This document shows, piece after piece, positions 45,940-55,790 of a stretch of DNA of 64,000 nt. Below the pieces are notes generated by a model, which was not told where the DNA came from, did no database searches, and worked only from the letters and a program-made list of their open reading frames with translations. How positions within the stretch are numbered: position 1 is the stretch's first letter; each line of letters begins with the position of its first letter. The DNA is from Phytoseiulus persimilis (lineage: Eukaryota; Arthropoda; Arachnida; Mesostigmata; Phytoseiidae): NCBI GenBank assembly GCA_037576195.1, contig CM075103.1:22258001-22322000 (forward strand). Direction: 5' to 3'. A program made the translations under genes and the position numbers.

Positions 45940-46620
45940 CACTTATTGCTCGACGATTGTCTCCCAGTTCTGGGAGCTTCTTTCTGTTCAGCGCCGATTT
46001 CAAGTCAGCGAACGAGCTTATGGTTGCGTTCCCGAGCAAACCTTCTCATTGAGTTCTTCCGCAATCGTTGAGCTAAGGATAGCTGTAGTTTGTCGGCGAG
46101 ATCCGGTCGCGTAACTGCTAGTTTGAGGCACGCCGCTCTAGATCTCGCTCTCCATATCTGAATTGGATCTGACTGTTGCCTACATGCTGGGCAATAGAAT
46201 GAAGGGCGGAATACTTGATCGAACATGTTTTGTTTATCTGAACGACGAAAACTCCGGAAATCAGGAAAACGACGAGAACGAACACTCTGAAAGAGGAAGA
46301 AGGATGGAATCACATATATACATCATGGTGACTGTAGTACCGCGTTTTTTTCTCTTTCGTCAAGGTTCGCAGCTCCCGTATCCCCGGACTCGCTTGCAAG
46401 CGACGCGCTGGTCAATACCTCTCTCGGCAGCCACGTCGCGAACGCACTGCATTCTGACGTCCTTCTCCGCAACCCGGAACATGGAAGTGAAGTTTATCCC
46501 GGATGAGGTAATGTGGTACGACTCTGTTTCCCACCCTATCGAGGACTATCTCTCCGTCGAGTAAGGTGGTAACTGGAAACCGCCCCAGGTCATGCCGGAA
46601 CGGTAACATCACGCTCGGAA
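45940..46620 (-). repeat. Segmental duplicate copy 1 (paired with 52.2-52.86 kb)
   Basis: Shares with 52210-52860 an ordered set of segments: the CTCCCAGTTCTGGGAGCT-type end, GAACGCAACCAT (read minus), TCTAGAGCGGCGTGCCTC, CTACATGCTGGGCAATAGAAT, GATCGAACATGTTTTGTTTAT and a capping-enzyme-like segment. Divergence is around 20-25% by eye. A short piece also recurs at 47160-47215. Confidence 0.7.
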
Positions 46621-46830
46621 CCCCGGAGGCGTTACCGTACTCATCCGGAAGGTAGACTTCTGCTTCACCGTCGATCAGCGAGGGGGAGCGGCTCCCGTGA
46701 AGCTTTTAGGAAACCCGGTGGGCGCCTTGCGAGAGTTTCCTCACACTTTCGATGTCGAGGATCACAAGCTGGGTTCCAGGAGACCGTGTTCCATCTGTTT
46801 TCATGAGGTCGTTTCCTCGGGCTTCTTCGA
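46410..46830 (-). pseudogene. mRNA-capping-enzyme guanylyltransferase fragment, copy 1
   Basis: The minus strand gives, across frames, DGTRSPGTQLVILDIESVRK, a nucleotidyl-site region in which the expected WKxDG reads stop-KLHG, then IDGEAEVYLPDE, MLPFRHDLGRFPVTTLLDGE and IVLDRVGNRVVPHYLIRD. Metazoan capping enzymes have FPGxQPVSMD, WKADGTRYMMLI, FPFRKDL, NTLLDGEMIIDRV and PRYLIYDI in this order. The stop at the Trp codon and the loss of Asp in the KxDG motif show that this is not a functional enzyme. Introns are absent, suggesting a retrocopy or a piece moved by an element. Confidence 0.7.
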
Positions 46831-47099
46831 CGGGTTGCACTCGACTGCCGATCTCCGATGGGAACCTAGCGAAAAGCGACTCGGAAAGCGAGGGTGGGCT
46901 ATGTCCTTGTGCTCTCGGTTCCGCTGTTCGAGCTGCCCATCATCTGAAACCGTTGATCCGAGCACCGGCTCTTCCTGATCAGCCACTCGTCCTCAAATAC
47001 GGCCGGAGACGATCAGCTGATCGACGAACTCGTCGGAAGAGAGTCCTTCACCGAAACGTCCGCAGTTCTCCTCGGCGGAAACTCGCTGCAACTCATTTG

Positions 47100-47580
47100 A
47101 CGGGCGAACGAAGGAACGCCCAACAGGGTAACCTGATCTACACCCTTCGTTCGAACTCTGTCTGACTTCTGGCAGCTCGTTTCTTTACACCGCCTGTTTC
47201 AAGTCTGCGGATGAGCATACGCTCGCCAACCATCCGTGACGATCACGGTTTCGAGTCCAACGTTCGCCTTATTGACGGCCCTCAAGGCTTCCGAAGTCCG
47301 GGTCGCCATTGGACGAATTGCATTCTTCGGTTTAGAGTCTCTCGGACAAATTCCAAGGAGGCCTCCTTGTCAGTCCATAGGTAAATGAAAATCATCGCAT
47401 CGCGTAGAGGAGCTCTCATTCCTCTGAAAAAGGTGCCGGAGCGGAAGCCGAACTCAACTCGAGAGTCCGACATGAAGCAGTGATATCGCTTCCCGACGAC
47501 CTTGATTGGATGTTGCTCGGGAAAGATCCAATCTCTATGAAAAATACCTCTCGCTTTGAGGAACTCTAGGGCTGTACCTT
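47100..47580 (-). pseudogene. Merlin / ISXO2-like DDE transposase relic
   Basis: In one minus-strand frame (47575-47282) the sequence reads ALEFLKARGIFHRDW, KRYHCF, VEFGFRSGTFFRGMRAPLRD and AMIFIYLWTDKEASLEFVR. This is the N-terminal plan of IS1595/Merlin-type transposases (Cys-rich segment, SxxxGSFFxxSxLPLxxxLxxIYxW). After a deletion of the middle, 47260-47225 encodes ETVIVTDGWRAY, matching the (T)DxWxAY acidic motif. The zinc-finger cysteines are mostly lost. Immediately after the motif the sequence merges with the 45.9/52.2 kb repeat. Confidence 0.6.
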
Positions 47581-47824
47581 GATCACCTGCTGCGTCGACG
47601 AACTATGTGAGCAGCATGATGCAGATCGCGATTTTTCACAGCAGGATCCGAAGCATCACTCAACAATGTAGTTTTCAATGTTTTATATTTAAATGTTATC
47701 ACAATTTTCAACCCCCATTCCCTGGTCGTCTTGGGGATTTCCAAATGTTCGCGCTGGTGGCCGCTGCAGGCGCTGAATGAGGCGGCTTTGAAGTGCACTG
47801 GAGATGGCCTTCATCTTGGCTTTG

Positions 47825-47945
47825 CAAATAACCGCGGTCACGGCTAACCGAAAATCGCAAATCCATAACCGCAATAGCGGGTAATTGCAGAATTAGGACC
47901 GAAAACCGCGGAAAACTGCAAATAACCGCGGTTAGGTGGGAGAGT
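47825..47945. repeat. AACCGCGGTT-type word cluster
   Basis: ATAACCGCGG, ACCGAAAA, GCAAAT and AACCGCGGTTAG words recur irregularly across 120 bp, similar in style to the cluster at 43.9 kb. Confidence 0.6.
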
Positions 47946-50189
47946 GCCCGGAGACGTGATTCCGAACAGATCCTACACCGATACCAGCGTTTTCACGCCT
48001 AATCATATAGAAACGAGTCTTAGCCGGAAACGGAGGAAAGAAACTACAACTCCTCGATATCCTTCCCAAACAAAAGTTTCATATGGGAGAAAACTTTGTA
48101 TGATTTCCAGGAAGCTTCTCCTCTTTCATGAGAAAGAAGGTTCTATTATTAACGGACACAACGAGATCTCAAAGGACATCTCATGAAGACTCGACCTTGA
48201 TCCGATTGGGCCCGGAACATTGGTTGAACGTGTGAAGTCACGAAATCTTCGAAAAAATAATCCGGATGCGAAAGAGATCATCTTGTATTGCGAAGGCTCC
48301 CGTCCCATGAATGTAGTCAGCAATTCGAGCTCAACTCCTCAAGATCCGCTGAGGAAGTGTTGCAAACTCTTCAATGTTGAATTGGAGCCAATTTCTGCAC
48401 GGTTTCACGCGCAAAGAGAGCCCAAAGTCATGCTTCTTTGTTAAGTTGGGATGACTCACGTAAATTCAACGTCCTGATTCTCGATTTTTTTTATCGAGAA
48501 TCCTCGGGGCTGTCTTTTGAGCTGCTTACAATTTTTGTCCGACTCCGAGTTACTGCTCCCGGCTTCGATATCATCGTTGCGGTTTTCAAAGCGGGCATGA
48601 GAGATCCCGCTTTCTGGTAAGACTTCATCACGATTCTTCCATCGACCCACCTAATAGCTACTTCCGCTGTGCTCTGTTCCTTGATCCTACCAGATGCGCG
48701 AAGCTCTGGAAGATTGAGACTTCCGCCCCCAATGCTGGCTCATCGAGTCCTTGAACTGCTTCCTCGTCAACCGCCGAGCTCCAGAGTGTCATGTAAAGAT
48801 TTCACAAACGCAACCTACTCATTCTTCGGAGCAAATAGGACTTCATAAGCTTGAATTCCGAAAAAAAAATCCCTCATAGCCAGCAGAGCTCATCGCCAAT
48901 GGCAAGGAATTTCCCAAGCGAACGATCAAGTTTGCTAAACACATATCGAGTTCGTTGTTCATTATGAACTGCAGACGCCAAAGGAGACTCCTTCCGACAA
49001 TCCCATCCCTTTCCTGCGTTGAGCAACTTCCAAGAATTTTCTTAAAGCATTTTTCGCTCGACTTTAAACTTTCTCTCATTTAGATCGAGATTGTCGAGTT
49101 CTATTTTTATGGCTCATGGTTTATTGGATCCGAATCGTGGATTTACAAATCAACCCTTCAGTTCAGTCACGAGCATGCTCAGCGGATCCTTTTATGTTGC
49201 TTTCCCATGCTCCGAGAAGTCGCTTTGTCGTGTTCACCAATGTTCACGATTCAGCTCACTGGCCGAGGAGAGCAGCGAGGCAATCATTGGTGTAGCTCAA
49301 CTTCGTGGCGAACTCAACGTCGGTCGCTTCGATGAAATGAGCGGAAGATAGCACTACGCTGATATGGGATCCACCGACTTTCACGCAGCGCAGTTTCTGG
49401 CTAATCTGATCGTCATGCGACACGTTTGGCGTGCTGTCACCTGTCACAAGCGTTTCAGGAATGATCAGTTTTCACCGCCCGCTCCTAGATTTTTTCCAAA
49501 TTCTGGTTCCCTAGGAGAGCGATCGTCTGAATTTGAATCGTTTGCGACATGTGGGACACTTCCCAGCATCACTTTCGCAACACTGGGTTGCCAGTGTTCC
49601 CGAATACCCGATGATCGAAGGAGAGTACTGGGAGGGAGGTTTCGGCGGCTTCACCTGAGTTTGAAGAATGTTTCCCTTGTTCGGGATCGTGATGAGGAGA
49701 AAATTTTCATGGAGCGGAATGAAGGAATGCACTCGAATTGACGAAGCCGGTAGATCGCTCATATTGATCGTCAAGTATTTTGCGAAGCGTGTCGTTATTG
49801 ATTAGAATGCAGCTCTCCTCTGTTCTCACGATCACTGGTGTCACGAGGTGGATTCCATCTCAGTGAAAATGAATCGACGGATGAAGTTGGATAAGCTCCC
49901 CCCGGCCCGCGTCGTTTCTCCATCGAATCCCTTTTCGTAGTTCATCGATTCGCCACAGGTGATTGACTTCTCTTCAGTTCACCATTCTCACTTCTACGAT
50001 AGCTTATCGACCAGAGTTTCCCGATGAAAGAGCGAGAAGCTAAAATCCCGCCCCTGGTGCCGCCCGGTTCGGCCTGCACCCCCCCCCCCCCTAGCTACAC
50101 CACTGCATCGAGCATCGCCCGACACGAGGCCTCCGTATGCAAAATCAGTAGGAAGAGTGACCAAGCTTGAGTTCTCAGATCATGAAAAT
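47946..50189. other. Unassigned sequence
   Basis: Several short frames of 60-125 codons occur on both strands (for example plus 48220-48444 and plus 49364-49741), but none carries a recognised domain. A poly-C tract lies at about 50081-50092. Confidence 0.35.
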
Positions 50190-50750
50190 TTATTGTGTGG
50201 GATTGGTGCACGATGCCTCTCAAGAAACCCTTTGATCCCGCTTCGAAGAATCACCTCCACAAGACTCTGCAAGACTCGCGAGGGAATCGATACTTCATGG
50301 GATCTGTGTCGGATATTCTCTGGGATATCTCCCCTAGGATGCACCGCATCCTGGTGTCGAAGTCTTGCTCCGCAACCTGCGGCACTCGGAAACGAGTAAT
50401 ATCCCGTGTGACATAACTTGGGACGATTCCGTTTCCCACCCTATCGAGAATGATTTCTCCGTCGAGTAGGGTGTTGGACGGAGACCGCCCCAGGTCAGTC
50501 CGGTATAGCAACCTCATGGTCACCATTTTTCATCCAAGAGGTGGACTTCGGCCTCACCGCCGATCATCAACAGGAATCGGCTCCCGTCGCACTTCCAGGA
50601 GACCCTGAAGGCGCCTTGGGAGAGTTTCCTCACTTTTTCTATGTTGAGGACCACGGGCTGCGTCCCGGGGAACCGATCTCCATCCGTCTTCGTGAGGTCG
50701 TTCCCTCTGGGTTCCTCGGTGGGCTGCACTTGGCTGGGAACAGTCATCTC
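50190..50750 (-). pseudogene. mRNA-capping-enzyme guanylyltransferase fragment, copy 2
   Basis: The best preserved of the three fragments. Minus strand 50747-50520 reads TKTDGDRFPGTQPVVLNIEK, GAFRVSWKCDGSRFLLMIGG and EVHLLDEKW then a stop. From 50526 another frame continues LLYRTDLGRSPSNTLLDGE, IILDRVGNGIVPSYVTRD and FDTRMRCILGEI. The nucleotidylation Lys in WKCDG and the LLDGE motif are intact. A frame break and a loss of about six residues separate the two halves. Intronless and without the triphosphatase and OB-fold parts, so a pseudogene. Known role of the family: GMP transfer to 5'-diphosphate RNA in the nucleus. Confidence 0.8.
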
Positions 50751-52209
50751 TGAGCAGGTTCTTGGGGCGCGAACGTCATTATCGTCTGTACGGTCTGTCC
50801 CTCAGATGTCACCTACGGAAGAAGAATGATGCATCGCTGATCATCTAACATCGGAAGGAATACAACGCAAAGGTACCAAAGCAATCCGGAGCAATGGATT
50901 GTGGACCGATTCTTGGTCTATGTATGGTCTTTTAGAAGTTCGCGAAGACTCGGGAACTCCCCCTACTCTAACTTGCATTCCTCTGCGTTTATCATGGGAT
51001 CCATCAAACGTGCCCTGAAGAGTTACAGGGGCTGAGGGTACTCAGGCAGCTTTTCAATATGAAATAATTCTCAAAATCCATCATGCGGCTCCCGAAATCG
51101 ATTCTTGCGGTCTAACAGGATGAAGAGCAAGATTGCGAAACCACTGATGCCGACAATCCACAGAGCGCTTAACTGGAAACCTCAACGGGAGATTGCTGTG
51201 CGCTCTGAGGATCCCCCGTCCGAGGATGATTAATGATAGAAGGTTCTTGAATCAGTTGATTCGCTCGAGTTGATGACTGCATTCATGATTTCCGACTCCA
51301 ACCCTTCGTCTAGGACGAGTGATTGATGGCTGAAAGACACTCCGGGTGGAGAAACTATCCGATTATCGAGCCAAGCAAACGGAACGAGGGGCTTTTACAA
51401 GGCTCGCGAGTTGGGGGTCGGAAATTTCGAGTCGATCGCGATTCGTGGATGATTCTCAGAACCGGTGTCCGTCCCATCCAGTACTCAAACCCGCAAGTGG
51501 CAGTTTTTGCGTTCAGCCTCATCCTACGTGATTGAAATCGGTCCCGAGGAGCACTCGTTTCATTATCGTTGAAAACGCCACATCATCGAGGTCGCTGTGG
51601 TCCGCTGGTTCTAGAGGAATCTCACGATACTCAGATCGTTCTTGGCTTCGGGGTTTCGAGAGTCGAGAACAACCGAAGATTGCGTAGGGCGCCGTCCCGA
51701 GAAGTGGACGACCTGGATTATCCGCCGGGATTCCTTCATCGATTCCACTCAGACTAGAGATATTGGGTCCTGTTCATCCGAAAAGAGCATCCACTCACCG
51801 TGATGATACTTTTCTTCCTCAGAAGCATGGCCCGCAACGACCAACGTTGTTCACATGGGGGATTCGCCATTGTTCCATTGATGTCGAGACGCCTTGTAGC
51901 CGAAAATGCCGGGGAAAAATGTTAGGTTCCAAACACACCCGCACCCTCCGTCCGGGCTACTGGTTCTCGTGATCTTGAACACATTGCAAGTAAGAACATA
52001 CCACGTCAGTCATAGACATGCATTGTTCGCTCAAATATTCCGATGCAAAGTCGAAAGAATCATTGACTCCTGCGCAGTCGATGACTCTCCCTGTTTGATT
52101 ATAATCAGTGGGTTGGAAAACTTGTGTACCGCCTTTTCGAAGACTGTGGCCCGCTCCAACTTTCTAGGCTTCTGATCGTCGGTGGTCGGGTGGGCCTGTC
52201 CGTCTTCAG
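50751..52209. other. Unassigned sequence
   Basis: No open frame above about 90 codons, and none recognised. 50751-50830 may be a continuation of the capping-enzyme-like segment. Confidence 0.35.
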
Positions 52210-52860
52210 CCTTCGGGTCATTCAATTACTGCTTGAAGAGCGTCTCTGAGTTCTGGGAGCTCAGTTCTGTGCACCGCCGATTTCAAGTAGGCGACGAACT
52301 CATGGTTGCGCTCCCGAACAAACATTTCCCTTGCGCTTTTCCATGATCGAGATTCTTCGACAATGAGAGTGGCTAGAGTTTGCCGGTGAGATATGATCGC
52401 GTAGCTGCTGGTTCGAGGCACGTCGCCTTGGATCTGACTGTCCATCTCTGGATTGGATCTGTCTTCCGCCTACATGTTAGGCAATGGAATCAAGGGCAGA
52501 AAGCTTGATCGAGCATGTTTTGTTTATTGAAACGACGGAAACGGAAATAACGGAAACGAAGGAAACCATCTTCTTGAAAGAGGTAGAACAACGGCAGTTC
52601 ATCTATTCATTATGGCGACCATGGCACTGCGACACAGCCTTGGGTTCTTTCCTGCGAAGGTTCGCAGCTCCCGTCTCCGCGCCCTCACTTGGAGGAGATG
52701 CCCTTTTCGATGCTTCTCTCGGGATCCACGTCGAGCGTCTCCGTCAGCAAACACCGCATCCTGGTATCGAAATCTTACTCCACAACCTTTGCGGCCTGCG
52801 GGAGTGAACTATATCCCGGATGAGGCAACGCAGGACGATTCCGTTTTCCACCTTTGAGGA
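52210..52860 (-). repeat. Segmental duplicate copy 2 with capping-enzyme fragment 3
   Basis: Pairs with 45940-46620. The right end (52857-52680, minus) encodes, with frame breaks, VVE-stop-DFDTRMRCLLTE, matching FDTRMRCILGEI of capping fragment 2. The left end (52445-52218) encodes ERNHEFVAYLKSAVHRTEL then PELRDALQAVIE, a short conserved segment also decayed at 46.0 kb and 47.2 kb whose identity I do not know. Confidence 0.65.
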
Positions 52861-55041
52861 GGTCCTCATAACCGATTCGGCAGGGCTCACACAGGAGTTG
52901 TGCCGCTGCTGCAGATTTTCGAATTGAATTTCCTCACAGTGTAGAGCAGAATCACCACAATCATTATTATGACCATCCCGTTATCACATCCTGTTTCACT
53001 GGACTTCTCCCAAATCTGGGTTCCGGAGGCACAGTACAACCTCGATTATTTCAACCATTCAAAAATCAACCTCGATTGTTCCAACTTCAGTTAGAGTGCG
53101 ACCCCGATCATCTCAACCTATTATTTTCACCGTATCCTGCATCGATTGGTTGAAATAAAACGTAGTCGAAGGATTCCGGGATCGAAGTACCTGGAGGGAC
53201 ACTTCGCTCACAGGACTCGGAGCATTCGTTGAGCTCACTTGCGGATGCTATCACGACTCCTCTCATGTGGGTATCAAGGAGGTTCCTCACTGGAATCGCA
53301 AAATTCACCGGTGCTGCACTCAGAGGAGTGAGACTATGCCCATTAGGAAGGGAACCCGAAGATCATGTCCATGATCTGAGGGGTCCCGGAATCGAACTCA
53401 AGGATACGTTAGCTCGGTGAAAGAAGTTCTCGTGGACCCCGGCCTTGAAATCAATGTCCGTGGAACTGTTTTCTGTCACAACCACCCCTCTTGTTCCTCC
53501 CTCCCCAAAATCGTTCCCCGAAGGGAGTGCTCGACAAAACATGTTTCACGCCAGCCTTGTTCATGAATTGATTTCGTGAACACCTCTTAACTACCTTCTG
53601 TAGATCACATATTGGTTCGGAGAAACAACGGACAGCATTTGAGTTGCGAGGAACTCGCCGGGGTAGGTCCGGCGAATCCACTCCGAGGTGTCCGAGGGAC
53701 AGCGACCCCGCAAGCCGTTGGGGTCGCGGAATCTCTCACGGCTTCTACTTGCTGAAGTAATCTTCCGGGAGAAGACAGCGGGCGAAACGCTGGTCGTCTT
53801 GCCTTTTCTGGCACTGTCGACGGGCACGTCGGTGCAGCATCGAGACATTCGAAAGCTCGCTGTTCGTTGTGCGAGCCCCCGTTTCTCGATGAAAAGCAAA
53901 AAAGAAGGTGTTGGAAACGTGGAATTGTGCTGCTCGATCCTCACTGTAAATCAAAATTGCTGTAGATTCATCTGTCGAGACGGGGAACCAGTGTGAACCC
54001 TTGCAAAAGAACTTCTTCATTCTTTTCACCCAAGATAGACGTGTGTTGCCGCGAAGCGACGCTCCCTGATCACTCTGTGATCAGAGCTACGAGAAGGACT
54101 GGAGTGAAAGCATGGTTCGATCCTCAGCGAAAAGTGATGAAACTCTGCGGAAATGTTTCCGAGGAAGTATCACCGACAGGGCGAAGGGATCGGGTGCTCC
54201 TTCCATCATTTCCCGGAAGGCACCTTTGCAGAGGAGAATTAATGACCATGTTGAGCTACCGAGATAGAACGACATTGGAGACTAGCCATCAGGTGACATG
54301 AAATCCGTCAAGATGCCGAAAGGCGGGAGTCAGAGCAAGATTGAGCCGTGGAGCATTTCTTAGCTAGCTGTGTGAGAGGAATCCAAACCTCTCCTCTTAG
54401 TTGTGCAAGTCGTCATCTTTTTGGCATGCATCAGCAGCTCCAGCATGCTCTGTGGAGCTGGTCTCATCGTCTACGTTTTCTTCCCCGAAAGTTTCGATCG
54501 ATAATTTCAAGCATCATCAATTTCGCGTTCCTCCCGCGGGCAGTGTCAGGGAAGGAACATTTGCTTCATGTTTTCTAGGTAGTTTGAGTGGGTTTTGGGA
54601 TGCCAGGGGCAATCGCAGCGCCGAGGCGGTTCGCCGGATGAGCCATGTGTTTCGCGGAAGCTGCCAAGGGGGCGGAGAGAAGGAAAGGGCAGCTGCCTCC
54701 GGAAGGGAGTGCCATAGGAGATATTGTCGAAATCGATGTGCCCCGTCACGTCCGACACCCAACCCCCCCCCCCTCCCCCGCGTAGGTCACTTTTGCGCCC
54801 GGTGCGAGACAGAGCGAAATCCGGAATTTCATCGCCCGAAGACCCTGATTGTTCCGTTTGGCCTCCTGGCGCAGTCTGTCCGAGACCTTGCAAATGAGGG
54901 ATGGGAGAACAGCTCGAAACTTCGACCCCCAGGGTAACTGCCCACTCAGAACTCAAGCATTTCAGCCTAGGCAGCTAACAACGGAGCTTTTTCAAGTCCA
55001 ATTTAATTCGAACCCTCCAGGAACGAAGTCGGCGGAAGTCA
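52861..55041. other. Unassigned sequence with a CAACCTCGATT word cluster
   Basis: 53036-53160 repeats CAACCTCGATTATTTCAACC-like words about five times, including one inverted (GATTGGTTGAAAT). The remainder has short frames on both strands with no recognised domain. Confidence 0.45.
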
Positions 55042-55726
55042 TCAGTAACGAAGGATGCATCCCTCGAGGGCATTGGAAGTCTGTCGACCAAAATCTTCAA
55101 AGCCCGAGCGGAGATCTCTGGCATGATCCTCGTGGATGTGACCGAACTTCCCAGCGATTTCGTAGATCTCTTCGATTAGGTGGATGGTCTTCTCGGAGAC
55201 GAGGGGAATGATTTCCCTGTCGCCGAGGCTGAACATGAGGACCCTGCACTCATACTGTTCTCGGCCGTTCCTGGCTCCGGCCATGCATTCAGTATAAGCG
55301 TCGAGAGCTCTCTGGAAGCTGGAACAAACGCTCGGTTTCCACAGATGAGCGATGTGGATCATATACAGGTCACAGAGCGATGAACTAACCTCTCTTGTAT
55401 GGCATTTGTGTAGGCATCGGACTGCTTCTTGAAATGATCCCTGGCCATGCTCACGGCGTTGGCATCACCACCTGCCTCGGAAACCTTGTCAAGGTGATCG
55501 TTCACCCTCTCGACGGTCGAGCCGACTCGGCTCTCGAGCTCACGCTCAACGCATTTTAGTGCTTGTAATGAATGTTGGAACTTAGATTCGAGCTCCTCGA
55601 CTGGTCGAGTCAGACAGCGGAGCCCAGGGAGGGGGAGTACTTACTCATTGAGAACCTGGGTATTCTTCCTTCCTCGGCGTAAACGGCCGAGACGAGGCAG
55701 AGAGCTATGATGCTGAATGCGCGCAT
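55042..55726 (-). CDS. Small secreted helical protein, three exons, 189 aa
   Basis: Exon 1 is 55726-55645 (ATG at 55726; signal peptide MRAFSIIALCLVSAVYA, then EEGRIPRFSM) and ends at a consensus donor A|GTAAGT. Intron 1 is only 44 bp and ends GACCAG. Exon 2 is 55600-55390 (EELESKFQHSLQALKCVERE ... KKQSDAYTNAIQE) with donor AG|GTTAGT. Intron 2 is 71 bp and ends TTCCAG. Exon 3 is 55318-55042 (FQRALDAYTECMAGARNGRE ... GRQTSNALEGCILRY, stop). The joined frame is 570 nt, exactly in phase, with both introns following GT-AG. The mature protein is nearly all helix, with four cysteines (about residues 44, 109, 122, 185) that could make two disulfides. No family recognised; extracellular location is inferred from the signal peptide. 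Reading through intron 1 would hit a stop, which supports splicing. Confidence 0.85.
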
Positions 55727-55778
55727 GTTGTGAATAGCAGGAGACGAACAACTGTGACCGCCTTGAACCATCCACGGT

Positions 55779-55790
55779 CTTTTATATGTC
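55779..55790 (-). promoter_or_regulatory. TATA box of the small secreted protein gene
   Basis: On the minus strand ACATATAAAAGA (TATAAA at 55786-55781) lies about 55-60 bp upstream of the ATG at 55726. A TCACAGT near 55755-55749, about 30 bp downstream, fits an arthropod initiator. The short 5' leader this implies fits a compact gene. Confidence 0.65.
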
